Assembly (NCBI RefSeq): GCF_006716265.1
Contig: NZ_VFOS01000001.1
Span: 930,001 to 994,000, forward strand
Length of the DNA: 64,000 nucleotides
Source: Rarobacter faecitabidus
Lineage (GTDB): Bacteria; Actinomycetota; Actinomycetes; Actinomycetales; Cellulomonadaceae
Direction: 5' to 3'
Shown: positions 16,701-24,903 of the stretch, piece by piece
Layout of the letters: each line of letters opens with the position of its first letter
Numbering within the stretch: the first letter of the stretch is position 1
Translations under genes and position numbers: made by a program
Notes under the pieces: model-generated
Seen by the model: only the letters and a program-made list of their open reading frames with translations
Database searches by the model: none
What the model was told of the DNA's origin: nothing

Positions 16701-17687
16701 ATGCGCATCATCTTCGCGGGGACCCCCGCCGTGGCAGTTCCCGCCCTTGAGGCGCTCCACGCATCGCCGCTCCACGACGTCGTCGCCGTGCTCACGCGAG
16801 CCGACGCGCGCAGCGGTCGCGGGCGGTCGCTTGAAGCGTCACCTGTCAAGAAGCGTGCGCAGGAACTGGGCATACCGGTGAGCACTGCCAAACCAGTCGG
16901 GGACGAGTTCCTCGCCTGGCTTCGCGAGACGGGCGCGGAGGGTGCGGCCGTCGTCGCGTACGGCGAGATCCTGCGACAGGAGACACTGGACGCCCTCGAT
17001 TTCGGCTGGATCAATCTGCACTTCTCCGTACTGCCTTCGTGGCGCGGAGCGGCGCCGGTTCAGCGCGCGATCATCGCCGGGGACGAATTCACCGGCGCCT
17101 CCACCTTCGTCATCGAGGCAGACCTTGATTCCGGTCCGGTTATCGGCGTCACCACGCAACGCATCGGACCGCGGATGACGGCGGGTGAACTGCTCGAGGT
17201 TCTAGGCGAATCGGGCTCGCAATTGCTCGTCGCAACGTTCGATGCCATCGCCGATGGGAAGGCGTCGCCGGTTCGCCAGAGCCGCGATGGCGTGAGCTAT
17301 GCGGCGAAACTCTCCGTGGCGCAGGGCGAGGTGCCGTGGACGGCCCCCGCGCAGCACATCGATCGCCTGATCCGCGGCTTCACCCCGGATCCTGGGGCAT
17401 GGACAAGCTACGAGGGCGTTCGCCTGGGCATTGGTCCGGTGGAGCCCACCTCCCCTGACGAGCCCGCACTGCAGGGGGACGATCTGGCCCCCGGGGAGAT
17501 GCTCGTGACGAAGAAGGCTGTTTTCGTGGGCACCGGATCCGCCCCGGTACGCCTCAGCGACGTGCAGCCGCAAGGGAAGAAATTCATGCCCGCCGCCGAT
17601 TGGGCGCGAGGCGCCCGTCCAAGCGCCGGTGCAACGTTGGGAACGGCATCGGGCCCGCAGGAACAGCCAGAATTGGGAGAACAGTGA
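16701..17687 (+). CDS. fmt: Methionyl-tRNA formyltransferase
   Basis: The 328-residue enzyme transfers a formyl group from 10-formyl-tetrahydrofolate to initiator Met-tRNA. The N-terminus MRIIFAGTPAVAVPALEAL is diagnostic. The active-site blocks INLHFSVLPSWRGAAPVQRA and EADLDSGPVIG carry the catalytic Asn, His and Asp. The C-terminal OB-like domain binds tRNA, and the last 15-20 residues are low complexity. The gene is followed by rsmB with a GTGA overlap. The pair is a usual bacterial arrangement linking translation initiation and ribosome maturation. Confidence 0.95.
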   Translation: MRIIFAGTPAVAVPALEALHASPLHDVVAVLTRADARSGRGRSLEASPVKKRAQELGIPVSTAKPVGDEFLAWLRETGAEGAAVVAYGEILRQETLDALDFGWINLHFSVLPSWRGAAPVQRAIIAGDEFTGASTFVIEADLDSGPVIGVTTQRIGPRMTAGELLEVLGESGSQLLVATFDAIADGKASPVRQSRDGVSYAAKLSVAQGEVPWTAPAQHIDRLIRGFTPDPGAWTSYEGVRLGIGPVEPTSPDEPALQGDDLAPGEMLVTKKAVFVGTGSAPVRLSDVQPQGKKFMPAADWARGARPSAGATLGTASGPQEQPELGEQ

Positions 17688-19306
17688 GCAACGACGATCG
17701 GCGCGACGGCGACCATTCACGTGACGGGGACCGCCGCGGCGGGGCGGGTCGCGGTCGCGACCAGTCCGGTGGCCGACAGGGGCGCGGGTCCGAGCGGCTG
17801 GGCAAGGGAAGCCACGGTGCGTCAGACGAGGGACGGGACGCAGCCGGGAGGCACCGCGGCGCAGCTCGCCTCCGCGGGGACGCCAGCCGGACCAATCTCG
17901 CCCCCAGTGAGCGCCGCCGTTCGACCGACCCTGCGCGTCTCGTCGCCTTCGACGTGCTTGAGCAGGTCGAGACGAACGACGCCTACGCCAACCTCTCACT
18001 GCCGGTCAGGCTGGACAGGGCGCGCCTGCACGGACGCGACGCCGGCTTCGCGACCGAACTCACCTATGGGACCCTGCGTCAGCAGGGCCTCTACGATGCG
18101 ATCCTCGCCAGGTGCGTCGATCGTGACCTGCGGACAGTCGATCCGGCGCTGCTCGTTGTGCTCCGGCTCGGCGCCCATCAGTTGCTCGGCATGCGCGTCC
18201 CCCCGCACGCCGCGGTCTCCCAGACAGTAGCGCTTGCCCGGGAACGGATCGGAGCGGGTCCGGGGCAGCTCGTGAACGCCGTTCTGCGCAAGGTCTCCGC
18301 CAAGGAACGCGATGAATGGCTCGCGGAATTGCTGGCGGAGGCCGAGGACGATGTGGTCAGGCTCTCGCTCGAGTACTCCCATCCGGCGTGGATCGTGCGG
18401 GCGCTGCGCGGCGCCCTCATCGTCGACGGCCGCACAGCGGCGGAACTGCCCGACCTGCTTGCTGCGGACAACGAGGCGCCCGCCGTGACGTTCGTGGCGC
18501 GTCCGGGCCTGCTGACGACCGACGAATTGCTGGCGGACGTGCCGCGTGGAAAGACCACCCGATTCTCGCCCGTGGGTGTCACGGCGACGGGCGTGTCTCC
18601 CAGCGACGTGCGCTCCGTCCGCCGAGGGGCGGCCGGCGTCCAGGACGAGGGTAGCCAGCTCGTTGCGCTGGCCCTCGCCGCCGCGCCCATCGACGGGCCT
18701 GACGAACGCTGGCTCGACATGTGCGCTGGACCGGGCGGTAAGACGGCGCTTCTCGCCGCGATCGCTGCTGAGCGAGGTGCTCGCGTTCTCGCCAATGAGG
18801 CGCAGGCGCATCGAACGGAGCTCGTACGGCGCAATCTCAGCGCCGTCGACCCGGTGGCGATCGAAGCGGTCGTGACCGGCGATGGCCGGCTGATCGGTGA
18901 GGACGAGCCGGCGTCGTTCGATCGGATCCTCGTCGACGCGCCGTGCACCGGGCTCGGTGCGCTGCGCCGTCGGCCCGAGTCGCGCTGGCGCAAGAAGGTG
19001 AGCGACCTGCCGGAGTTGACGGCCCTGCAAGGAGATCTCCTGGCGTCCGCGCTCGCCGCGGTACGAGTGGGCGGCGTGGTCGCCTACGTCACGTGCTCGC
19101 CCCACCACGCCGAGACACGGCTCGTCGTCGAGGACGCCCTCCGCGGGCGCGACGACTTCGAGCTCATGGATGCACCCGCGGCCTTGCAGCGCGTGGTTGC
19201 GACAGGGGCCGACCTTGAGCTAGGCGACGGGCCACATGCCCAATTGTGGCCGCACGCCCACGGCACGGATGCCATGCACTTGACGCTCCTGCGGCGGATA
19301 GGCTAG
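17684..19306 (+). CDS. rsmB: 16S rRNA m5C967 methyltransferase (RsmB/Sun)
   Basis: The 540-residue protein has a Gly/Arg/Asp-rich, probably disordered N-terminus (about 1-88). A NusB-like RNA-binding domain follows (from [15 protein letters not shown]), then a Rossmann methyltransferase domain with [15 protein letters not shown] (SAM binding). [18 protein letters not shown] gives the motif IV cysteine, and [11 protein letters not shown] gives the motif VI nucleophile cysteine. The long charged N-terminal extension is typical of actinobacterial copies. The GTG start overlaps the fmt stop codon. It methylates C967 of 16S rRNA. Confidence 0.93.
   Translation: MSNDDRRDGDHSRDGDRRGGAGRGRDQSGGRQGRGSERLGKGSHGASDEGRDAAGRHRGAARLRGDASRTNLAPSERRRSTDPARLVAFDVLEQVETNDAYANLSLPVRLDRARLHGRDAGFATELTYGTLRQQGLYDAILARCVDRDLRTVDPALLVVLRLGAHQLLGMRVPPHAAVSQTVALARERIGAGPGQLVNAVLRKVSAKERDEWLAELLAEAEDDVVRLSLEYSHPAWIVRALRGALIVDGRTAAELPDLLAADNEAPAVTFVARPGLLTTDELLADVPRGKTTRFSPVGVTATGVSPSDVRSVRRGAAGVQDEGSQLVALALAAAPIDGPDERWLDMCAGPGGKTALLAAIAAERGARVLANEAQAHRTELVRRNLSAVDPVAIEAVVTGDGRLIGEDEPASFDRILVDAPCTGLGALRRRPESRWRKKVSDLPELTALQGDLLASALAAVRVGGVVAYVTCSPHHAETRLVVEDALRGRDDFELMDAPAALQRVVATGADLELGDGPHAQLWPHAHGTDAMHLTLLRRIG
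19299..19304 (+). promoter_or_regulatory. -10 hexamer of a probable leaderless rpe promoter
   Basis: TAGGCT ends 6 nt before the rpe ATG, spanning the rsmB stop codon. The same hexamer occupies the same position in front of fmt and hisE. A -35 box is not clear. rpe may thus be read both from its own leaderless start and by readthrough from fmt-rsmB. Confidence 0.4.
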
Positions 19307-19310
19307 CGCC

Positions 19311-19973
19311 ATGACGCCACGGATATGCCCGTCCATCCTGTCCGCCGATTTCGTCAACCTGGAAAGCGAACTTCGCGCGATCTCGGGCGCGGACCTCGTC
19401 CACGTCGATGTCATGGACAACCACTTCGTGCCCAATCTCACGCTCGGGCTGCCAATCGTGGAACGCGTTGTGCAGGTATCGCCGATCCCCGTCGACGCGC
19501 ACCTGATGATCGCCGATCCAGACCGCTGGGCGCCCGCGTACGCCGAGGCGGGGGCCCAGTCGGTGACGTTCCACGCCGAGGCGGCGACGGCGCCGGTGCG
19601 CCTGGCTCGCGAACTGCGCCGGCTGGGCTCGCGCGCGGGTCTGGCGCTGCGCCCGGCCACGAGCATCGAGCCGTTCATCGACCTATTGCCCGAACTCGAC
19701 ATGCTGTTGATCATGACCGTCGAACCCGGTTTCGGGGGCCAGTCGTTCATCGAGGCAACGCTGCCGAAGATTGAACGAGCGCGCGCGGCGATCGACGCGG
19801 CTGGGCTACCCATCTGGCTTCAGGTGGACGGTGGTATTTCGGCCAGCACGATCGAGCGGGCCGCCGCAGCAGGCGCCGATACCTTCGTCGCCGGATCCGC
19901 GGTGTACGGTGCCGAGCATGCGGCCTCCGCTGTGAGCGAATTGCGCGCGCTGGCGTCCGACCACGTGCACTAG
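19311..19973 (+). CDS. rpe: Ribulose-phosphate 3-epimerase
   Basis: The 220-residue TIM-barrel enzyme interconverts ribulose 5-phosphate and xylulose 5-phosphate in the pentose phosphate pathway. The signatures [28 protein letters not shown] and DAHLMI, the lid loop [11 protein letters not shown], and [10 protein letters not shown] are all present with the metal-binding His and Asp residues. It lies 4 nt after rsmB and just upstream of the FMN riboswitch. Ribulose 5-phosphate is also a riboflavin precursor, so the neighbourhood is metabolically coherent. Confidence 0.95.
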   Translation: MTPRICPSILSADFVNLESELRAISGADLVHVDVMDNHFVPNLTLGLPIVERVVQVSPIPVDAHLMIADPDRWAPAYAEAGAQSVTFHAEAATAPVRLARELRRLGSRAGLALRPATSIEPFIDLLPELDMLLIMTVEPGFGGQSFIEATLPKIERARAAIDAAGLPIWLQVDGGISASTIERAAAAGADTFVAGSAVYGAEHAASAVSELRALASDHVH

Positions 19974-19994
19974 ATGTGTCAAGATAACTAACGA

Positions 19995-20111
19995 GTGCTC
20001 TGGGGTCGGTGAAATCCCGAACCGGCGGTTAAAGCCCGCGACCCGCGCATCCGCGCGGTTGACTCGGTGGAAATCCGAGGCCGACGGTTAAAGTCCGGAT
20101 GGAAAGAGTAC
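19995..20111 (+). ncRNA. FMN riboswitch (RFN element) aptamer
   Basis: The leader contains the conserved RFN blocks in order: GGGGTCGGTGAAATCCCGA, CCGGCGGTTAAAGCCCGCGA, a variable stem, TCGGTGGAAATCCGAGGCCG and ACGGTTAAAGTCCGGATGG. The closing helix P1 pairs 19996-20001 with 20105-20110. The element binds flavin mononucleotide and lies directly in front of the rib operon, so it should lower rib expression when FMN is plentiful. Confidence 0.95.
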
Positions 20112-20152
20112 GCCGCTAGGCGGCGACCCCAGGCGTGTCCAGGAAGGGGTCG
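20111..20152 (+). promoter_or_regulatory. Candidate expression platform that hides the ribD ribosome-binding site
   Basis: Just after P1, CGACCCC (20124-20130) can pair with GGGGTCG (20146-20152), which contains part of the ribD Shine-Dalgarno sequence AGGAAGGGG. The same 7-mer, in fact the 8-mer GGGGTCGG, occurs inside the aptamer at 20002-20009, so the two copies can compete for CGACCCC. A small CGCCGC-TAG-GCGGCG hairpin (20111-20125) lies between. This suggests translational rather than transcriptional control. Confidence 0.55.
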
Positions 20153-20155
20153 GCC

Positions 20156-21265
20156 GTGACGGACGTGGCGAATCGGCTTACGGAGCGCGAAGCTCTGGCC
20201 CTCGCCGTCTCGGTTGCTCGCCGCGGACCCGGGGGCGGCGCGAATCCGCGCGTGGGCTGTGTCATCCTCGCACCCGGCGATCCGGCATCGCCCCGATCGG
20301 TGCTCGGCGTCGGCTGGCACAGGGGAGCGGGCACGCCGCACGCCGAGGTGGCCGCGATAGCTGCGGCCCGGACCGCGGACCCGGCCGTGAACCTCACCGG
20401 CGCGACCGCGATCGTCACCCTGCAGCCCTGCAACTCGACGGGACGCACCGGACCGTGCGCGCACGCCCTGGCGTCGGCGGGCATCGCCCGCGTGCGCTAC
20501 GCAGTTGAGGATCCTGCAGCGGACCGTGCCGGCAGCGACGCATATCTCGCCGGTCACGCAGTCGACGTGCGCGGTCCGCGCCGGTTCGAACCCGGCGAGT
20601 TCGATGAGATAGCCCTCGATTCCGCACGAGAACTCGTTCACGCGTGGCTGTCCTCGATGGCGCTCGGCCGCCCGTACGTCACGCTCAAGATTGCGACCAC
20701 GCTGGATGCGCGCATCGCGGCCCCGGACGGTACCAGCCAGTGGATCACCGGCGCGGCTGCACGCGCTAACGCCCACGAGGTCCGTGCCGAGGTGGGCGCG
20801 ATCGTCGTCGGCAGCGGTACGGTGGCAGCCGATGACCCGACTCTGACGGCGCGCACCGCCGAAGGCGGGCTTGCCGAGCATCAGCCATTGCGCGTCGTGC
20901 TGGGTCTGAGGGACGTGCCCGCGCAGGCGCGCCTGCGCGGCCCGGGCGGAGAACTCGTCCACATCCGCAGCCGTGATCCCCGCGCCGCTCTGCGGACGCT
21001 CGCGGACGCCGGCGTGACGCACGCGCTCGTCGAGGGCGGGGCGCAGGTGAGCGCCGCCTTCCTGCGCGCCGGGCTGGCGGACGAGATCACGGCGTACATC
21101 GCGCCGAAGCTCCTCGGGGGCGGGCTATCTGCAATCGCCGATTTCGGCGTCGCGACACTGGCGGACGCCGCCGAATTCGCGTTCCTGTCCCCACGCATGC
21201 TCGGGGAGGACGTGCTGCTCACGGCCCGGGCCAGGCCCGAGACCTTTCACGGGAAGGACCGTTGA
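20156..21265 (+). CDS. ribD: Bifunctional riboflavin deaminase/reductase
   Basis: The 369-residue protein has an N-terminal deaminase domain with the zinc site PHAEVAAI and LQPCNSTGRTGPC (the more usual form is LEPCSHxGRTPPC). A C-terminal reductase domain follows (from YVTLKIATTLDARIA), with GAIVVGSGTVAADDPTL and VEGGAQVSAAFLRAGL. It performs the second and third steps from GTP toward riboflavin. The GTG at 20156 is chosen because AGGAAGGGG lies just upstream; a GTG at 20135 falls inside the riboswitch platform. It is the first gene of ribD-ribE-ribBA-ribH. Confidence 0.93.
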   Translation: MTDVANRLTEREALALAVSVARRGPGGGANPRVGCVILAPGDPASPRSVLGVGWHRGAGTPHAEVAAIAAARTADPAVNLTGATAIVTLQPCNSTGRTGPCAHALASAGIARVRYAVEDPAADRAGSDAYLAGHAVDVRGPRRFEPGEFDEIALDSARELVHAWLSSMALGRPYVTLKIATTLDARIAAPDGTSQWITGAAARANAHEVRAEVGAIVVGSGTVAADDPTLTARTAEGGLAEHQPLRVVLGLRDVPAQARLRGPGGELVHIRSRDPRAALRTLADAGVTHALVEGGAQVSAAFLRAGLADEITAYIAPKLLGGGLSAIADFGVATLADAAEFAFLSPRMLGEDVLLTARARPETFHGKDR

Positions 21266-21900
21266 TGTTCACCGGAATCATCGAGGAAATAGGCGAGATA
21301 GTCGCCATCGACTGGCCGGGTGACGGCCGCACCGACGCCCGCTTCGTCGTACGCGGCACCCTGGCGGTCTCCGACGCGGGGCTCGGCGACTCGATCGCCG
21401 TCAGCGGCGTGTGCCTGACCGTCACCACCATCGACGGCGATTCCTTCAGCGCCGATGTGATGCCGGAGACGATCGCGCAGTCCGCGCTCGGCGCGCTGGC
21501 CCCGGGCGATCCAGTCAACCTGGAGCGCGCCATGGCGGTAGGCAAGCGGCTGGGGGGTCACATCGTGCAGGGGCACGTCGACGGAACGGCGGCCCTGCGC
21601 TCGCGCACGCCGGGAGAACGCTGGGACGTCCTGACGTTCGCGCTGCCGGCCGACCTCGCCCCGTTGATTGCGCACAAGGGCTCGATCACGCTCGACGGCG
21701 TCTCGCTGACCGTCAGCTCGGTGGGGGAGGACGAGTTCTCCGTCTCGCTGATCCCAACGACGCTCGCGCACACCACTCTCGGGCGCCTCGAGCCCGGTCA
21801 GCGGGTGAACGTGGAAACCGACGTCCTGGCTCGGCACGTGGCGAGGCTGCGGGAGTTCGAGAATCAACCCACCGAAATCGACAGGGGAGTACGCGAGTGA
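21265..21900 (+). CDS. ribE: Riboflavin synthase, alpha chain
   Basis: The 211-residue protein begins MFTGIIEEIG, the near-invariant N-terminus of riboflavin synthase. It consists of two internally homologous lumazine-binding barrels; compare GDSIAVSGVCLTV in the first with GSITLDGVSLTV in the second. It dismutates two molecules of 6,7-dimethyl-8-ribityllumazine to riboflavin. The ATG overlaps the ribD stop (TGATG), with GGGAAGGA upstream. Confidence 0.95.
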   Translation: MFTGIIEEIGEIVAIDWPGDGRTDARFVVRGTLAVSDAGLGDSIAVSGVCLTVTTIDGDSFSADVMPETIAQSALGALAPGDPVNLERAMAVGKRLGGHIVQGHVDGTAALRSRTPGERWDVLTFALPADLAPLIAHKGSITLDGVSLTVSSVGEDEFSVSLIPTTLAHTTLGRLEPGQRVNVETDVLARHVARLREFENQPTEIDRGVRE

Positions 21901-23153
21901 TGGGAACGATCGAAGAGGCCATCGCGGCGCTGCGGGAGGGCAGGCCGGTCCTCGTTGCAGACTCGCCCGATCGCGAGAACGAGGCGGACGTCATCTTCTC
22001 GGCAGATCGCGTGTCCACCGAATGGGTCGCCTGGACGATCCGGCATTCCTCCGGATACCTGTGCGCACCCATGCCCGCGCACCGTGCGGACCGGCTCGCG
22101 CTACCGCTCATGGTGCCGAATTCGCAGGACCCGCGGCGCACCGCCTACACCGTCACCGTCGATGCGGCGCAGGGCGTGACCACCGGGATCTCGGCCGCGG
22201 ATCGCCACCGCACGCTCCAGGTGCTCGCGGATGCGCGGTCGACATCGACCGACCTCATCCGTCCGGGACACGTGCTTCCGCTGCGGGCCGCCGCCGGCGG
22301 CGTGCTGCACCGTCCCGGTCACACCGAGGCCGCAGTGGATCTGTGTCGCCTCGCCGGGGTGGGGGAGGTGGCGGGGATCGCCGAACTCGTGCGCGACGAC
22401 GGCACCATGATGCGCCTGACGCAGGCGGAGGAATTCGCCGCAGCCGAAGGCCTCGTCCTCATCACCATCGCGGATCTGATCGCCTGGCGGCGGGCTCACG
22501 ATCCCATCGACCGCGCCATCGACTCCGACCCCCAGACCGAACGAGTCCATCGCGACGCGGTGGCCGACCTGCCGACATCGCATGGCATGTTCACGATGCA
22601 CGGGTACCGCGACCTGCGCACGGGCGCCGGGCACGTCGCCCTGGTACCCAAGGAACCCGCCCAAGTCGCCGACGTGCCGCTGGTCCGACTGCACTCGGAA
22701 TGCCTGACGGGCGACGCGTTCGGGTCACTGCGCTGCGATTGCGGTCCGCAGTTGCACTCGGCGATGGACCGTGTCACGGCTGAGGGCGGCGCGGTCGTGT
22801 ATCTGCGAGGTCACGAGGGCCGCGGCATCGGACTCCTCGCCAAGGTGCGAGCGTACGCGCTGCAGGATCGCGGGCGCGATACGGTGCAGGCGAACCTCGA
22901 ACAGGGTCTGCCTGCCGATCGCCGCGAGTTCGGGGGAGCGGCCGCTATCCTGCTCGACTTGGGGCTCACCCGGATCCGGTTGCTCACCAACAATCCTGCG
23001 AAGGCCGATGGCCTGCGCGCTCACGGGATCGACGTGACGCAGATCGTGCCGATCGAAGTCGGACGCAACGCCTTCAACGCCAAGTACCTGGAAACCAAGC
23101 GCGCCCAGATGGGGCACCTGCTGACCCCGCACCCCGAGGACGGACAATCATGA
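21897..23153 (+). CDS. ribBA: Bifunctional DHBP synthase / GTP cyclohydrolase II
   Basis: The 418-residue protein joins 3,4-dihydroxy-2-butanone-4-phosphate synthase (about 1-205; acidic site DRENEADVI, and [14 protein letters not shown]) to GTP cyclohydrolase II (about 215-415; zinc cysteines in [21 protein letters not shown] site [10 protein letters not shown]). It makes both starting units of riboflavin. The GTG start overlaps the ribE stop codon, and AGGGGAG lies 8 nt upstream; the adjacent ATG at 21900 is an alternative. All catalytic motifs in both halves look intact. Confidence 0.94.
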   Translation: MMGTIEEAIAALREGRPVLVADSPDRENEADVIFSADRVSTEWVAWTIRHSSGYLCAPMPAHRADRLALPLMVPNSQDPRRTAYTVTVDAAQGVTTGISAADRHRTLQVLADARSTSTDLIRPGHVLPLRAAAGGVLHRPGHTEAAVDLCRLAGVGEVAGIAELVRDDGTMMRLTQAEEFAAAEGLVLITIADLIAWRRAHDPIDRAIDSDPQTERVHRDAVADLPTSHGMFTMHGYRDLRTGAGHVALVPKEPAQVADVPLVRLHSECLTGDAFGSLRCDCGPQLHSAMDRVTAEGGAVVYLRGHEGRGIGLLAKVRAYALQDRGRDTVQANLEQGLPADRREFGGAAAILLDLGLTRIRLLTNNPAKADGLRAHGIDVTQIVPIEVGRNAFNAKYLETKRAQMGHLLTPHPEDGQS

Positions 23154-23632
23154 GTGGACAAGGATCGCCGAAGCTGACCGTGGATGGATCGGGCATGCGG
23201 GTGGTCGTCATCGCCGCGCAATGGCACACCGAGATCATGGATGCGCTCCTCGCGGGTGCGCGCCGGGCGCTGACGTCCGCCGGGGTGACCGATGCGACCG
23301 TGCTGCGGGTGCCGGGCGCCTTCGAACTGCCCGTCGCAGCGGCGCGAGTCGCCGCGAGCCGGCCCGATGCCATCGTGGCGCTGGGCGTCGTCGTGCGGGG
23401 CGGAACTCCTCACTTCGAGTACGTCTGTCAGGCTGCGACCGCAGGCCTCACCGAAGTGTCGTCGAGGACCGGCGTTCCGGTGGGTTTCGGCGTGCTGACG
23501 GTCGACACCGAGCGGCAGGCGCTGGACCGGGCGGGTCTCCCGGGCAGTGATGAGGACAAGGGTGCCGAAGCCGTCGAAGCGGCACTTGCCACAGCGCGAG
23601 TGCTGGCCGGGTTTCCGGCCGTGTCGAAGTAG
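23150..23632 (+). CDS. ribH: 6,7-dimethyl-8-ribityllumazine synthase
   Basis: The 160-residue protein carries [11 protein letters not shown] and [14 protein letters not shown], which form the lumazine synthase active site, including the catalytic histidine. The enzyme condenses 5-amino-6-ribitylaminouracil with dihydroxybutanone phosphate and usually forms large shells. The ATG overlaps the ribBA stop (ATGA). It closes the riboflavin operon. Confidence 0.94.
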   Translation: MSGQGSPKLTVDGSGMRVVVIAAQWHTEIMDALLAGARRALTSAGVTDATVLRVPGAFELPVAAARVAASRPDAIVALGVVVRGGTPHFEYVCQAATAGLTEVSSRTGVPVGFGVLTVDTERQALDRAGLPGSDEDKGAEAVEAALATARVLAGFPAVSK

Positions 23633-23636
23633 CGAC

Positions 23637-23642
23637 TAGGCT
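23637..23642 (+). promoter_or_regulatory. -10 hexamer of a probable leaderless hisE promoter
   Basis: TAGGCT ends 6 nt before the hisE GTG, with no Shine-Dalgarno sequence in between. The -35 region (around TTTCCG, 23613-23618) is weak. The his genes may therefore be transcribed independently of the riboflavin operon. Confidence 0.45.
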
Positions 23643-23648
23643 TACACG

Positions 23649-23912
23649 GTGAAAAGTTTCGAGGACCTGTTCGCAGAGCTAGCCGCTAGGGCCATTGAGC
23701 GACCCGAAGGATCGGGCACCGTCGCGGAGTTGGACGCCGGAATCCATACGATCGGCAAGAAGATCATCGAAGAGGCCGGCGAGGTGTGGATCGCCGCTGA
23801 GTACCAGGACGATGAGCAGGTGGCCGAGGAAGTCTCCCAACTCCTGTATCACCTCCAGGTGCTGCTGCTCGCGCGCGGCCTCACCCTCCAAGACGTGTAC
23901 CGCTACCTGTAA
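23649..23912 (+). CDS. hisE: Phosphoribosyl-ATP pyrophosphohydrolase
   Basis: The 87-residue protein is a standalone HisE of the MazG-like fold. [17 protein letters not shown] carries the EExxE-type metal-binding helix, and [18 protein letters not shown] is the second conserved helix. It performs the second step of histidine synthesis. hisG follows 9 nt later in the same direction. Placement of hisE-hisG directly after the riboflavin genes is common in actinobacteria. Confidence 0.93.
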   Translation: MKSFEDLFAELAARAIERPEGSGTVAELDAGIHTIGKKIIEEAGEVWIAAEYQDDEQVAEEVSQLLYHLQVLLLARGLTLQDVYRYL

Positions 23913-23921
23913 GGAACGTTC

Positions 23922-24767
23922 GTGCTCCGTATCGCCGTACCCAATAAGGGTTCCCTTTCCGAGCCAGCGAGCCAGATGCTGCGCGAGGCCGGATACCGTC
24001 AGCGCCGTGACTCCCGCGAACTCGTCCTGGTGGACGAGGCAAATGACGTGGAGTTCTTCTTCCTGCGCCCGCGGGACATCGCCGTCTACGTGGGATCGGG
24101 AACTGTTGATGCCGGATTCACCGGCCGGGACCTGCTGCTCGATTCGGGTGCGAAGGCGATCGAGCATCTGCCGCTGGGCTTTGCGCGCTCCACGTTCAGG
24201 TTCGCGGCCCCTGTGGCCGAATACCAGTCGATCGCGCAATTGGACGGCAAGCGCATCGCGACCTCCTACCCCCTGCTGGTACTGAACTTCCTGCGGGACC
24301 AGGGGATCACCCCCGCCGAGGTCGTTCGCCTCGACGGAGCCGTTGAGACCGCGATCCGGCTCGGCGTGGCCGACGTCATCGCGGACGTCGTCGAAACAGG
24401 TTCCACCCTGCGCGCTGCGGGGCTCGAGGTGTTCGGCGAGCCCTTGCTGTCGTCCGAGGCGGTGCTCATTCGCCAGCCCGACACCGACCAAGGCGCTCTC
24501 GCGGTGGTGACGCGCCGCCTCCAGGGGGTTCTCACGGCGCGCAGATTCGTGCTGATGGACTACGACGTGCCTTCGGCGCTCATCGACGAGGCTGCGAAGA
24601 TCACCCCCGGTTTCGAGTCGCCCACTGTGTCCGACATGCACGACTCGGGCTGGAAGGCAGTGCGGGTCATGGTGCCCCGCGACGAGACGAACGTGATCAT
24701 GGACCGCCTGTACGACCTGGGTGCCCGCGCAGTGCTCGTCACCCAGATCATCGCGAGCCGCATCTAG
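23922..24767 (+). CDS. hisG: ATP phosphoribosyltransferase, long form
   Basis: The 281-residue enzyme catalyses the first, feedback-controlled step of histidine synthesis. It begins LRIAVPNKGSLSEPASQML; the phosphate-binding region ADVIADVVETGSTLRAAGLE is typical. The length and the C-terminal ACT-like region (from FESPTVSDMHDSGWKAVRVM) show the long, histidine-sensing form that needs no HisZ. The GTG start lies 9 nt after hisE. A strong terminator follows. Confidence 0.95.
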   Translation: MLRIAVPNKGSLSEPASQMLREAGYRQRRDSRELVLVDEANDVEFFFLRPRDIAVYVGSGTVDAGFTGRDLLLDSGAKAIEHLPLGFARSTFRFAAPVAEYQSIAQLDGKRIATSYPLLVLNFLRDQGITPAEVVRLDGAVETAIRLGVADVIADVVETGSTLRAAGLEVFGEPLLSSEAVLIRQPDTDQGALAVVTRRLQGVLTARRFVLMDYDVPSALIDEAAKITPGFESPTVSDMHDSGWKAVRVMVPRDETNVIMDRLYDLGARAVLVTQIIASRI

Positions 24768-24799
24768 CCGCTGGGTCCCTGGCAGGACATATACGAGAT

Positions 24800-24834
24800 C
24801 GGGGGTGTTGACCGACAACCGGTCAACACCCCCG
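24800..24834. terminator. Hairpin terminator after hisG
   Basis: A perfect 15-bp stem (24800-24814 with 24820-24834) has the 5-nt loop ACAAC. It lies between hisG and the convergent DEAD-box helicase gene. Confidence 0.88.
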
Positions 24835-24903
24835 CGTGCCGCGCCGGATCAAGTCGGCGGGCAAGATTCGACGAGAAGCCCTCCGGCTTACCGTCAGCGC
24901 GGA

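Noticed and set aside
16622-17014. N-terminal extension of the membrane hydrolase across fmt
   Set aside because: It would overlap fmt on the opposite strand and lacks family sequence; the ATG at 16621 is sufficient.
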